Assembly: GCA_963543845.1 (NCBI GenBank) | Contig: CAUUCL010000010.1 | Location: forward strand, 1 to 37,887 | Source: CAUTNH01 sp963543845 | GTDB taxonomy: Bacteria; Bacillota_I; Bacilli_A; Acholeplasmatales; Acholeplasmataceae | Direction of reading: 5' to 3' | DNA: 37,887 nucleotides | Shown: one piece after another, positions 6,846 to 15,606 of the stretch | Position numbering within the stretch: position 1 is the stretch's first letter | How the letters are laid out: each line of letters begins with the position of its first letter | Program-made: the position numbers and the translations under genes | The notes under the pieces: model-generated | What the model was told of the DNA's origin: nothing | The model's database searches: none | What the model saw: only the letters and a program-made list of their open reading frames with translations

Positions 6846-8352
6846 TATTTTTCACCTTATCTTTTATATTTTTAACATTTCTTTTTTTCTCAAGGTATTT
6901 AATTAAATAAGTAGTAGCAAGCGTTAAAATTAAATAAAGAAGTGCAACTACAAGCCATGATGCAATTATCTTATAAGTACCACTTGCCATTGCTTTACCT
7001 GCTGAGAATAAATCAGTTAAACCAATTACCATTAAAACAGAAGTATCTTTTAAATTTACAATAAACTCATTTCCAATACTAGGCCATGAGTTTTTTAAAA
7101 CTTGCGGATAAATTATTTTAAAATCGGCTTGTCTTTTACTAAATCCAAGAGCTCTTGCGGCTTCTTCTTGGCCTTTATCAAGTGAGTTAAGACCACTTCG
7201 TAAAATCTCAGCAATATAAGCTGCGGTGTTAAACATAACAATAAAAAGTGATACATTAAAAGGTGTCCATATTTTTTGTGGCATAAAGCTTGCAAATCCA
7301 TAAAAAACAATCATTGCCTGAACCATCATCGGGGTTCCTCTTACAATCGTTGTATACCCGACTGATAAATACTTTAATATATTTATAAAAAATATCTTTA
7401 TTTTAGAATCTCTTTTTTTATTTATCCTTATATTTCTTGCAAATAAAAGTAAAAATGCAAGAAATAAACCACCTACGGTTCCAGCGATTGAAATTGATAT
7501 TGTATAAAGAAGACCTTCTAGCAATTTTGGACCATAGTTTTTTAATATTTCACTAAATCTAGTTTTAACAATATTTCCTGCAATACTATTTGCCATTTCT
7601 GATTCTCTCTCACTTTGGCTTATTTCAGATAATACATGATTTATTTTATCTTGTAAGCTTGTATCTTCTTTTCTAAGGCCTATATTAACTGGAACTTTTT
7701 CAATGTTTAAATTTATATTGCTTAAAGGAATTGTTATAAGGTCCTTATCATTTTTTATAATATCTTTGGCAATTGGCTCTTCACAGATAAAAAAATCAGA
7801 CACCTTATTTTTTACAGATAGGATTAAATCATTGTATGTAGAAAGACTTGTTAAATGACTTGAACTAAAATATTTTTTAGTAATATCTTCATACATTGTT
7901 CCAAGCTGAGCTGCTATTTTGTAATTATTTATAGTTTTATAATCAGATACTTTATTAACTCTATTATCTTTTCTTGTAACAAGAACAACCTTACTTTCGT
8001 AATAAGGACTTGTAAAAGAGATTTCTTTTTCTCTTTCATCTGTTTTGGTCATACCTGCAATTATTAAATCAATTACCTTTGAATTTAAAGCAGGAATTAA
8101 GCCATCCCATGATATTTTTTTAATAATTAGTTTTTTATTCAACTTTTTAGCAATTTTTCTGGCGATAAAAACATCATATCCTGATACATAACTTGAATTA
8201 TCAAGCACATGAGCATTATAGCCATCTTTTCCACTTTCATAGTTAAATGGTCTATAATCAGCCTCAAGACCAACTGTTAGAGTATCTGATTTTAGCGCAA
8301 GAAAAAGTGGAATTGTAAAAAGTAGTAGTAAAAATGTAATTATTTTTTTCAT
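6838..8352 (-). CDS. Fused substrate-binding/permease protein of amino-acid ABC importer
   Basis: 504 residues from the ATG at 8352 (AAGGGTGAT just upstream); a longer reading from 8382 would begin inside the riboswitch terminator and was rejected. N-terminal signal segment (1-20, no lipobox), then a type 3 solute-binding domain (about 22-265: LTVGLEADYRPFNY..., GYDVFIARKIAKKLNKK, IIAGMTKTDEREKEISFTSPYY). The second half (about 275-495) is a HisM/GlnP-type permease with several membrane helices and the EAA loop EEAARALGFSKRQADFKII. The binding domain therefore sits tethered outside the membrane. Its leader is a lysine riboswitch, so lysine is the best guess for the substrate. The window has no second permease gene, so the permease probably works as a homodimer. 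Confidence 0.92.
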   Translation of the reverse strand: MKKIITFLLLLFTIPLFLALKSDTLTVGLEADYRPFNYESGKDGYNAHVLDNSSYVSGYDVFIARKIAKKLNKKLIIKKISWDGLIPALNSKVIDLIIAGMTKTDEREKEISFTSPYYESKVVLVTRKDNRVNKVSDYKTINNYKIAAQLGTMYEDITKKYFSSSHLTSLSTYNDLILSVKNKVSDFFICEEPIAKDIIKNDKDLITIPLSNINLNIEKVPVNIGLRKEDTSLQDKINHVLSEISQSERESEMANSIAGNIVKTRFSEILKNYGPKLLEGLLYTISISIAGTVGGLFLAFLLLFARNIRINKKRDSKIKIFFINILKYLSVGYTTIVRGTPMMVQAMIVFYGFASFMPQKIWTPFNVSLFIVMFNTAAYIAEILRSGLNSLDKGQEEAARALGFSKRQADFKIIYPQVLKNSWPSIGNEFIVNLKDTSVLMVIGLTDLFSAGKAMASGTYKIIASWLVVALLYLILTLATTYLIKYLEKKRNVKNIKDKVKNNG

Positions 8353-8370
8353 AATATCACCCTTTAAAAT

Positions 8371-8394
8371 AAAAAAAAGCACCTAAGAGTGCCT
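8371..8394 (-). terminator. Riboswitch expression-platform terminator
   Basis: On the minus strand AGGCAC pairs with GTGCTT around TCTTAG, followed by eight T (8371-8378). It sits between the lysine aptamer and the ribosome binding site of the transporter gene, the usual place for a lysine-controlled transcription terminator. The stem is short, so its strength is uncertain. Confidence 0.7.
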
Positions 8395-8395
8395 A

Positions 8396-8556
8396 GATTA
8401 TAAGCGCCTCTACTTATTGTAGGAGTATTATAGGTATTTCCTATAATCCCATAAAATATCTATGCCTAGATAAATTATTCGGCGGTGATTACCTTTTTAA
8501 CTGTTCACAGAATGCCTTCTCCCAGTTATACTTATTTGCACCGCTACCTCTTAATT
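8396..8556 (-). promoter_or_regulatory. Lysine riboswitch (L-box)
   Basis: Reading the minus strand from about 8556, the conserved lysine aptamer landmarks come in order. GGTAGCGGTGC is followed by AGTATAACTGGGAGAAGG, then ATTCTGTGAACAG, AAAAAGGTAATCACC and GCCGAA. After that comes TGGGATTATAGG with its matching CCTATAAT (P4), then CCTAC-AATAA-GTAG (P5) and AGGCGCTTA closing back on the 5' side. The P1 pairing is short. A terminator with a T8 run follows directly, so lysine should switch off the transporter operon by early termination. Confidence 0.88.
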
Positions 8557-8562
8557 GGTGGT

Positions 8563-8591
8563 ATTTTAGCATAATTTTTAAATATAGTCAA
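8563..8591 (-). promoter_or_regulatory. Promoter of the lysine riboswitch operon
   Basis: On the minus strand TTGACT (8586-8591), a 17-nt spacer and the extended -10 TGCTAAAAT (hexamer 8563-8568). The predicted start of transcription is near 8556, right at the aptamer. Confidence 0.75.
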
Positions 8592-8629
8592 TTAAAAAAG
8601 TAAATATCTAAAAAAAACTATCATACAAG

Positions 8630-8657
8630 TTGAATATTTTTAATTAAGTAGTATAAT
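8630..8657 (+). promoter_or_regulatory. Promoter of the MacB-type ABC operon
   Basis: TTGAAT (8630-8635), a 16-nt spacer and TATAAT (8652-8657). The start codon at 8673 leaves a leader of only about 10 nt with no Shine-Dalgarno sequence. Confidence 0.65.
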
Positions 8658-8672
8658 AACTTTTAGATAAAA

Positions 8673-9380
8673 ATGAAAAATCAAATTATAGAAACTAAAA
8701 ACTTAACTAAAATTTACAAGGATGGACAAAACGAAATAAAAGCGTTAGATGATGTAAGTTTTTCTTTTTCAGAAGGAGAGTTTGTGGTTATATTAGGACC
8801 ATCTGGGGCTGGTAAGTCGACTCTTTTACATATCCTTGGTGGAATGGAAAAACCATCTGATGGCTGTTTTTGCGTAAGGGATAATTATATTTCTAAATAC
8901 TCTGATAAAAAGCTTGGCCTATTTCGCAGGTTTGAAATTGGTTTTGTTTTTCAGTTTTATAATTTAATTCCTAATTTAAATGCGCTTGAAAATGTCTCGC
9001 TTGCAGCAAGCATATCAAAAGATCCCCTTGACTCAAAAGAGGTTTTAAAAGCGGTCGGCCTTGCTGATAGGATGATGCAATTTCCATCAACACTATCAGG
9101 TGGTGAGCAGCAAAGAGTTGCAATTGCAAGAGCAATTGTAAAAAGACCATCGCTTCTTCTTTGCGATGAGCCAACAGGAGCACTTGACTCAAAAACTGGT
9201 GTTGACATTTTAAAACTTCTTAAAAAAATTTCAAGAGAAGATAATAAGACAGTTATTGTTGTAACTCATAATCAAACTATTGCTGAGATTGCTGATCATT
9301 TAATAGTTATGAAAGATGGGAAAATTATTTTAGATAAGATAAATAAAGAACCTAAAGAAGTCGATGAGCTTGAATGGTGA
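8673..9380 (+). CDS. MacB/LolD-type ABC transporter ATPase
   Basis: 235 residues. Walker A GPSGAGKST at 42-50, signature LSGGEQQRV at 141-149, Walker B LLLCDEP at 161-167, D-loop GALDS and switch His in VVTHNQ. This is the class that powers FtsX-fold permeases: mechanotransmission systems that export or act on lipoproteins or peptides instead of importing solutes. The stop codon overlaps the start of the FtsX permease (ATGGTGA), so the pair is translationally coupled. The leader is very short and lacks a ribosome binding site. Confidence 0.93.
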   Translation: MKNQIIETKNLTKIYKDGQNEIKALDDVSFSFSEGEFVVILGPSGAGKSTLLHILGGMEKPSDGCFCVRDNYISKYSDKKLGLFRRFEIGFVFQFYNLIPNLNALENVSLAASISKDPLDSKEVLKAVGLADRMMQFPSTLSGGEQQRVAIARAIVKRPSLLLCDEPTGALDSKTGVDILKLLKKISREDNKTVIVVTHNQTIAEIADHLIVMKDGKIILDKINKEPKEVDELEW

Positions 9381-12300
9381 AAAATAGAAAAAATATTTTA
9401 ATTAAAAAAAGCATTAGAGATATCCTAAGACAAATAAGACAATATTTAGCAATGATTTTAATTGCTACCTTTGCTATTTGTCTTTTTTCAGGTCTTGCAG
9501 CAAATTATCATGCTTTAAAATTAAGAAAAGATAAACTTTATAAAGATGGCAATCTTTCGGATTTATTTTTAACTACAATTCCTAAAATAAATAAAGAAGG
9601 CTCGGTAACATCAATATCAGAGGCTGATATTGAAAATATTAAAAACTTTGATGGCTTTAAAAATGAGCTAGAAATTGAAAAAAGACTACTTTTACCCATT
9701 TCACTATATCCTGAAAAAATCGAGCATAACCAAGACTATGATAAAAGATATGAAATATCAGGGCAATTTCAACTTCAACTTAGAAAATCTAACCTTTTAA
9801 TGAATAGGGTAATTGGTGTTTATGATGAAAATAAAAAACTAATTAAAGGTAAAAGTTTTGAAGATGATAAAAACGGAATTTATCTTCCTTTAAGAACGCT
9901 ACCATCTAATGTAAAAGTTGGAAGCAATGTAATTGCAAGAGTTCCAACATCTATTTTAATTCAAGCTTTTAAGCAAAAATATGATATATACTTTGAAAAG
10001 GTAAATGGAAAACCAACAGGGAGAATTCTTTATCGTGGTGAGTTAGATATAAATAAGGATAAAAAGAATAAACCGCTTCTTAATAGGGATGTATTTAAAT
10101 TATTTGGATTTGATGTTGACTCAATTCCAAGTACTCAATTAAATAAAATAAAACCTATTTTAAAGGCTTATAAATTTAACTTTGATGATGAATTTACAAA
10201 AGATACATTTTCTATTTTTTCTAAAATCTTTTTAAAATCATCTCTTGTTGGAAAAACAAGTGATGAGAAAAATAAAAACGATCCTTTTGGAAGCACTAAA
10301 ATATTAAATTTTATTGAAAAAATTGATGGTGCAGGTGCCAATATAAAAATGCCTTTAAAGGTTTTAGGTTATGTTATGGAGCCCGAGGTAGTTGATGCAA
10401 ATAGTTCTAATGGAATTTCGATTGCTGATTATGACTACTTTTTTAAAAAATTTAAAGAGGCAGTATTTGAAAACTTTAAAGAAGAAATAGCAGTTTTAAA
10501 AATGCTTGGCTCAATTTTTTATCCTAGTGAGATGGTATTTAATGGATATGAGGATGTTTTAAAAGGAAAGATATACGATAATTCTTTTTTTAATCCTAAT
10601 GAGACAATCGGAAGATTAGCCTATCTTAGAAAGTTCGTTAAAGATAATATTGAAAGTAGTAAACTTGATGCTATAAAAAATGATTTTATAGCTAAAAAGG
10701 ATATTCTTTTAAAAGAAGTAAATAACGATGGACTTTATAACCAGCTCACGTTTAAATTAAAAGATTACTCCAAAGTATCAAAGTTAAAAACTATGATAAA
10801 CAAGTACTACAGTCAAAAACAAAAAGATATTGGCGGAGCTGAAATATTATTTAATCAAACAAAGGATGAGATTCATTCAAATTTAATAATAGATAGTGAT
10901 ATAAGGCAATCAAGACACTTGATGTTTGTCTTTCCAATAATATTTTTTATAGTAGCATTTTTAGTAATTATTTCAACTTCGCTTCAAATTGTTTTAAGGG
11001 AAAGAACCCAAATTGGAACTTTAAAGGCTTTAGGATTTTCTAATTTTAAAATATATACTCACTATATTGGGCGGACAATTTTAATTTGTTTTATTGGAAT
11101 TATTATCGGGGTTGCAACAGGACCTTTTATCCTTCCTAAAGTTCTTGATAATAAATATAAACTTTTATATAATCTGCCAAGTTTAAAATTTGTATTTCCG
11201 TGTGTTGAGGTTATATCGCTAGTTTTAATTTTTATCTTTTTAGTTTCATTTATTATGTTTTGGGTATGTAGGCACGAGGTAAATATGCTACCTGCAAAGA
11301 GTATGAGACCGAAGATTATAAGTGTTAACTTTGGAGCAAAAAATAAAAAAACATCTGAAAATCATATCTCTAAAAAAATAGCTTTTAGAAATATAAAAAT
11401 AAATATTTTTAGAACTTTTATGGCCATTTTAGGAGTTATGGGATGTACGGCTCTTTTAATTAGTGGTATGGGAATAAATGACACAATAGCCTATGGAATT
11501 GACAAAGATAAGAAAAAATACTATAATTGTGATATAGCAATTTCATACAATAGGGGTTCTAATCCACTAGAAGATATAAAAAAAGTTGAAGGCGTAGATG
11601 AGGATATGGTAGAAAATTATTATGTAAATAGCGTATCCATACTAAATCCTAAAACTGGTAAAACTATTGACTCTAATGCCATTGGCTTTTATGATAATTC
11701 AAAATTTATCGATACTAAAAAATACCCTCATCCAGATCATGGAAGTTGTTATCTTCCTAAAAAAATCGCAAATGATTTAGGAATAAAAGTAGGTGATATG
11801 GTATCATTTGTTACAAGCGATAATATTAAAAAAACTTTTAAGGTTCAAAAACTAATTTCTACATTCTCGGTACAAGGACTTATTTTTTCACTTGATGATC
11901 CTTTAGTTGCGGATATTAGCAGAGCTGTCTTTGGTTGTTTTTTAAATGTTATTCCAGATTATAAAAACAAAATCGAAGAAGTTGAAAAAAATATTAAAAA
12001 TGTTGAAAATGTCGCATTTACTGTAACTGAGAAAAGAGTAGAAAATATTATAAATGATGTAACAGGTTCAATTGGCGTTTTAACTTTGACTATTCTAATT
12101 TTTGCAATACTTTTATCTGCTACAGTTTTATATAATCTATCAAGGTTAAACCTTAATGAAAGAAAAAGAGAAATTGCAACACTAAAAGTACTAGGATTTT
12201 CTGGATTTGAAATTGGTGAGAGCATTTTAATTGAGACACTTTTTTTAACTATTATCGGATCTATACTAGGAACCTTACTAGGCTTTCCTATGCTATATCT

Positions 12301-12472
12301 AATTTTGAAGATAAATGAGACTCCTATTGTCTCATACATATACTATATAAGTTGGCAGACATATGTAATAGGGGCGCTGTCATCTATAATTGTTGGCTTT
12401 ATGATAAATTTTTATATGTCTAGGGTTGCTAGAAAGATAAAAATGGTCGAAAGCTTAAAATCGGTTGAATAA
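9374..12472 (+). CDS. Large FtsX-family ABC permease
   Basis: 1032 residues, two FtsX/MacB units in tandem. One membrane helix near 24-46, a large extracytoplasmic domain (about 50-510), a first FtsX helix group (about 513-640, with RERTQIGTLKALGFSNFKI in the cytoplasmic loop), another helix near 680-700, a second external domain, and a last FtsX group (about 895-1020, with NERKREIATLKVLGFSGFEIG). Both loops match the coupling segment that contacts the ATPase. It forms a transporter with the ATPase upstream, and an 854-residue lipoprotein follows after 11 nt, suggesting that this lipoprotein is a partner or substrate. The exact cargo is unknown. Confidence 0.9.
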   Translation: MVKNRKNILIKKSIRDILRQIRQYLAMILIATFAICLFSGLAANYHALKLRKDKLYKDGNLSDLFLTTIPKINKEGSVTSISEADIENIKNFDGFKNELEIEKRLLLPISLYPEKIEHNQDYDKRYEISGQFQLQLRKSNLLMNRVIGVYDENKKLIKGKSFEDDKNGIYLPLRTLPSNVKVGSNVIARVPTSILIQAFKQKYDIYFEKVNGKPTGRILYRGELDINKDKKNKPLLNRDVFKLFGFDVDSIPSTQLNKIKPILKAYKFNFDDEFTKDTFSIFSKIFLKSSLVGKTSDEKNKNDPFGSTKILNFIEKIDGAGANIKMPLKVLGYVMEPEVVDANSSNGISIADYDYFFKKFKEAVFENFKEEIAVLKMLGSIFYPSEMVFNGYEDVLKGKIYDNSFFNPNETIGRLAYLRKFVKDNIESSKLDAIKNDFIAKKDILLKEVNNDGLYNQLTFKLKDYSKVSKLKTMINKYYSQKQKDIGGAEILFNQTKDEIHSNLIIDSDIRQSRHLMFVFPIIFFIVAFLVIISTSLQIVLRERTQIGTLKALGFSNFKIYTHYIGRTILICFIGIIIGVATGPFILPKVLDNKYKLLYNLPSLKFVFPCVEVISLVLIFIFLVSFIMFWVCRHEVNMLPAKSMRPKIISVNFGAKNKKTSENHISKKIAFRNIKINIFRTFMAILGVMGCTALLISGMGINDTIAYGIDKDKKKYYNCDIAISYNRGSNPLEDIKKVEGVDEDMVENYYVNSVSILNPKTGKTIDSNAIGFYDNSKFIDTKKYPHPDHGSCYLPKKIANDLGIKVGDMVSFVTSDNIKKTFKVQKLISTFSVQGLIFSLDDPLVADISRAVFGCFLNVIPDYKNKIEEVEKNIKNVENVAFTVTEKRVENIINDVTGSIGVLTLTILIFAILLSATVLYNLSRLNLNERKREIATLKVLGFSGFEIGESILIETLFLTIIGSILGTLLGFPMLYLILKINETPIVSYIYYISWQTYVIGALSSIIVGFMINFYMSRVARKIKMVESLKSVE

Positions 12473-12483
12473 GGAGTAAAGAT

Positions 12484-15048
12484 ATGAAATTTAAAAAAAT
12501 ACTTTTTGTAGTTTTATTTTCTTTTTTCACAGTTTTATTTTTTGGTTGTGCTAAGAAGTTTTCACTTGAGCTTATAAATGTTAAAACTGTAGATAAAAAA
12601 ATAAATACTACTAATATTAAGAAAAACACAAAAATTGATTTTGAAGTAATAAAAAAAGAAGGACATACTTTTAAAGAACTTTTAATAAATGGTGAGGATA
12701 AAACAAGCCTTGTAAAAGATTATAAATTTACATACACTGTTGATAAGAATTTAAAAATCGAGGCAGTTTTAAAAAAAGATGAGCAAGTTGTTCCTGAGGA
12801 TAAGTTTTATAAACTTGAATTAGAAAATGTTGAGTTATTAACAAAAGATATAAATTTAAACAAAGTAAAAGAAAATACTCTGCTTGAATTTTTAATAAAT
12901 AAAAAAGAAAACCAAAAAGTTGTAAGTCTTTTAATAAATGGCGAGGAGAAAAAAGATATTTTAAGAGATAATAAATTTACTCTTAAAATGGATAAAAACT
13001 ATAAAATTGTTGCTACATTAAAAGATGAGGATAAGGTAGAATATTATAAATTTGAACTAGAAGGCGTAAAGGCTTTAAATCCTGGTATTGATTTAAATAA
13101 AATTGAAGAAAATACTAAAGTAGAATTTGAACTAGTTACACCAACTGATAAAATATTAGATAAACTACTTATTAATGATGAGGATAAAACAAGTTTAGTA
13201 TCAGATAATAAATTTTCTGTTATTGCAAATTCTAATAAAAAAATAAAAGCAACTTACAGAGATTATAACTACTACAAGATTGAATTAGACGGTGTATCTC
13301 TTACAGACTCAAAAATAGATAAAGATAATGTTAAAGAGACAAGTGTTGTTGAGTTTATTTTAAACACACCTTCTCAAAAAAAGATAAAAGAGCTTTTAAT
13401 TGATGATGTTAAACAAGATCTTGGAATAATTAAAGATGATAAATTTACTTGGAAAATAACTAAAGATACTAAAATAAAAGCAGTTTATGAGCTTGATGTT
13501 AATCCTATTTTAAGATATAACGATAAAGATTTAAGTGAAGAAAACGCTACTTCAATTTATGAAAAAGAAGCATTTACATTTAATTATGTAGGATGTGCTC
13601 CATCTGATATTAAGGTTAAAACATCTGGAAGTCTTTCATACTCACTTGATATTCCAAATCAAAAAGTAACAATCGATCCATTTACCAATCAAGGCGAGGA
13701 GATTGTTGAAGTTGAGTTTTACTTTGATAGCGATAAGATTGTTAGAAAGTTTAAATTAAATGTTTTAAAAAATCAATTATTAGAAGATAAGGCAAAACTT
13801 GATGCACTATATAATAACTATAAAGTGTTAGAGGGAATGAAAGATAGAGTATTTAATGCAGATTTAGATCTTATTAAAACATATGTTGATTCACTTGCTC
13901 AAGTAGTTGATTTTGCAGACAAGTTAAATGATTATTTACCTATTCTTACAAGCCAAAATTTATTTTTTCTTGGACAATTTATTGAATATTCTAATTCTAA
14001 TAAATCTTATGTAGAAGCATATAAATATGGTTTTTTAGGAAGCCCATTATTTAAATTTTTTATAAAAGATAAATTTCTAGATGATAATATTTTAAGTCCA
14101 GAAGTAAGAACTGAAATGGCAACTTATTATAATGGCATGAAGGATGCTCATAATAATATTAAGAAGTTTTTAAGTGACCTTTCTAGCTTTGTAAATGATG
14201 ACGAATATCTTATTAAAGAAGGTGGCAAAGTTGTTGGAAATAAACTTGCAGAAAAGCTAAAGAGTTTTAAAAAGTACCTAGATTATTACAATAACTTATT
14301 AAAATTAAGAGATGATTTTGATTTTCTAAAAGATATTGATAATCTAGATAATGAATATGATATTAAAAACTTTAAAAATAACAGCGACTACCTTTTATAC
14401 CTTGAAACAGCAGGTAGTAATGATGAATTTATTAAACTAAGAAAAAAAGTTTTTGATAGAGCTGAAACTAATCCTAAAACATGTGTAAAAGATGTAAATT
14501 TTGATGGTGTTGCTGATGTTGTTGAGGATTTATTAAATGTTGCTAAAAAACTAAGAGCAAAGGTTGTTCCTGCAGGAGAGCTTAAAGTTGAATATTTAAA
14601 TAAAAATATCGAAGGAATTTATAATTTTGCTCAATATTTTGTTAAATATATTGCAATTCTTGAGAAAAACAATCATGTTGTAGAAGATTATAATTATATT
14701 GGTGTCGGAAGTTTTAGAAAGCGTGTATATGATTTATACAATCAAATATTTCAAATTGATGCTAAGCCTGTTAAATTAGATGGTGAATCAGATGAAGACT
14801 TTCAAAAAAGATTAGAATCATGGCAAGAAAAAAGACTTTTAAAGTCTGAAGTTGTGATAAATGTTATTGAATCTTACTGTGAAAAAGAAAACGTTGATAA
14901 GACTAAACAAATTGCTACGCCAATTTACACTAACATTGATAAACTTATTGAAGAAGTTGATGATCAAGGCGGACAAAAAGTATTCTCTCTTTTGAAAAAG
15001 CTAAAAGAAAGAAACGATGCAATTAAAGAGATTCAAGATAAAATCTAA
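12484..15048 (+). CDS. Large repeat lipoprotein in the FtsX-type ABC operon
   Basis: 854 residues. Lipoprotein signal with Cys22 (VLFFGC). Four diverged repeats of about 70 residues follow (about 26-98, 108-180, 186-255, 263-335). Each has a FYKLELENV-like strand, an N-x-I/V-KENT-like turn, a LLINGEDKTSL-like segment and a KFT...K-IKA strand, similar to divergent InlB B-repeats. A beta-rich domain (about 338-425) leads into a long, mostly helical, charged C-terminal half (about 428-854) with no recognised family. AAGGAG lies upstream of the ATG. It is third in the operon with the ATPase and permease. Its stop overlaps the stop of convergent queT. A surface adhesin, or a periplasm-like adaptor of the transporter, are both possible. 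Confidence 0.8.
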   Translation: MKFKKILFVVLFSFFTVLFFGCAKKFSLELINVKTVDKKINTTNIKKNTKIDFEVIKKEGHTFKELLINGEDKTSLVKDYKFTYTVDKNLKIEAVLKKDEQVVPEDKFYKLELENVELLTKDINLNKVKENTLLEFLINKKENQKVVSLLINGEEKKDILRDNKFTLKMDKNYKIVATLKDEDKVEYYKFELEGVKALNPGIDLNKIEENTKVEFELVTPTDKILDKLLINDEDKTSLVSDNKFSVIANSNKKIKATYRDYNYYKIELDGVSLTDSKIDKDNVKETSVVEFILNTPSQKKIKELLIDDVKQDLGIIKDDKFTWKITKDTKIKAVYELDVNPILRYNDKDLSEENATSIYEKEAFTFNYVGCAPSDIKVKTSGSLSYSLDIPNQKVTIDPFTNQGEEIVEVEFYFDSDKIVRKFKLNVLKNQLLEDKAKLDALYNNYKVLEGMKDRVFNADLDLIKTYVDSLAQVVDFADKLNDYLPILTSQNLFFLGQFIEYSNSNKSYVEAYKYGFLGSPLFKFFIKDKFLDDNILSPEVRTEMATYYNGMKDAHNNIKKFLSDLSSFVNDDEYLIKEGGKVVGNKLAEKLKSFKKYLDYYNNLLKLRDDFDFLKDIDNLDNEYDIKNFKNNSDYLLYLETAGSNDEFIKLRKKVFDRAETNPKTCVKDVNFDGVADVVEDLLNVAKKLRAKVVPAGELKVEYLNKNIEGIYNFAQYFVKYIAILEKNNHVVEDYNYIGVGSFRKRVYDLYNQIFQIDAKPVKLDGESDEDFQKRLESWQEKRLLKSEVVINVIESYCEKENVDKTKQIATPIYTNIDKLIEEVDDQGGQKVFSLLKKLKERNDAIKEIQDKI

Positions 15049-15524
15049 CTTACTAGTTCTTTTAAAAAGATATTATTTTTGAAAAAATAATAAAGTGGTA
15101 CTGAGATAAGATATAGTGTTAATCCTTCACTTATCATAACTGAAAGAATGCTTAACTCTAGATTAAATCCTAAAATTAAATTAAGCATAAGTCCAACAGC
15201 CAGACCATTTATAAAAACAGGATATAAAAGACAGATGAAATATCTGTCTTTTAATTTTAAAAGCCAAACACCTGAGATAATTGTTGCGGATGTTCCAAAT
15301 ATAATATCAAATAAAGCAAAATCTGAAAAAAAGTTTGCTATAAAGCATCCAAAACTAAGACCTATAAGATGTCTTTTATTAAATAAAAGCAAAAATAAAA
15401 GAGCTTCAGATATTCTTATTTGGAAAAAACCAATAGGTCTTATAATTAGTGTAAGAGCGACATAAATTGCTGCAATTACTACTTGTTCTGTATATGTTTT
15501 TAAATTGAAATTAAACTTTTTCAT
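15045..15524 (-). CDS. queT: QueT-family queuosine-precursor transporter (ECF S component)
   Basis: 159 residues, an all-helical membrane protein. The family pattern is clear: VVIAAIYVALTLIIRPIGFFQIRISEALLFL, then IGLSFGCFIANFFSDFALFDIIFGTSATI and FINGLAVGLML. QueT proteins bind queuosine precursors (preQ0/preQ1 or queuine) and work with a shared ECF energising module, which is not in this window. The mRNA is predicted to be leaderless (TATAAT 6 nt before ATG), so the preQ1 riboswitch often seen at this gene is absent. It faces the repeat-lipoprotein gene with overlapping stop codons and no terminator. Confidence 0.87.
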   Translation of the reverse strand: MKKFNFNLKTYTEQVVIAAIYVALTLIIRPIGFFQIRISEALLFLLLFNKRHLIGLSFGCFIANFFSDFALFDIIFGTSATIISGVWLLKLKDRYFICLLYPVFINGLAVGLMLNLILGFNLELSILSVMISEGLTLYLISVPLYYFFKNNIFLKELVS

Positions 15525-15530
15525 AAATCT

Positions 15531-15581
15531 ATTATATTAAAAATGCTAAAATTTGCAAAAAGAATTATTTTATAGTAAAAT
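15531..15581. promoter_or_regulatory. Divergent promoters sharing one palindromic -35 box
   Basis: TTGCAA at 15553-15558 is its own reverse complement. On the plus strand it is 17 nt from TAAAAT (15576-15581), and on the minus strand 16 nt from TATAAT (15531-15536). One hexamer can therefore serve both queT and the plus-strand surface operon. Confidence 0.6.
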
Positions 15582-15606
15582 ATATCAGCAAGTTAGGTGA
15601 TAAAAG

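Noticed and set aside
8353..8382. Longer N-terminus for the fused SBP-permease from 8382
   Set aside because: It would begin in the T-run of the riboswitch terminator and add ten residues before a normal signal segment; the ATG at 8352 has a good ribosome binding site.
15525..15570. preQ1 riboswitch upstream of queT
   Set aside because: The -10 box is 6 nt before the start codon, leaving no leader.
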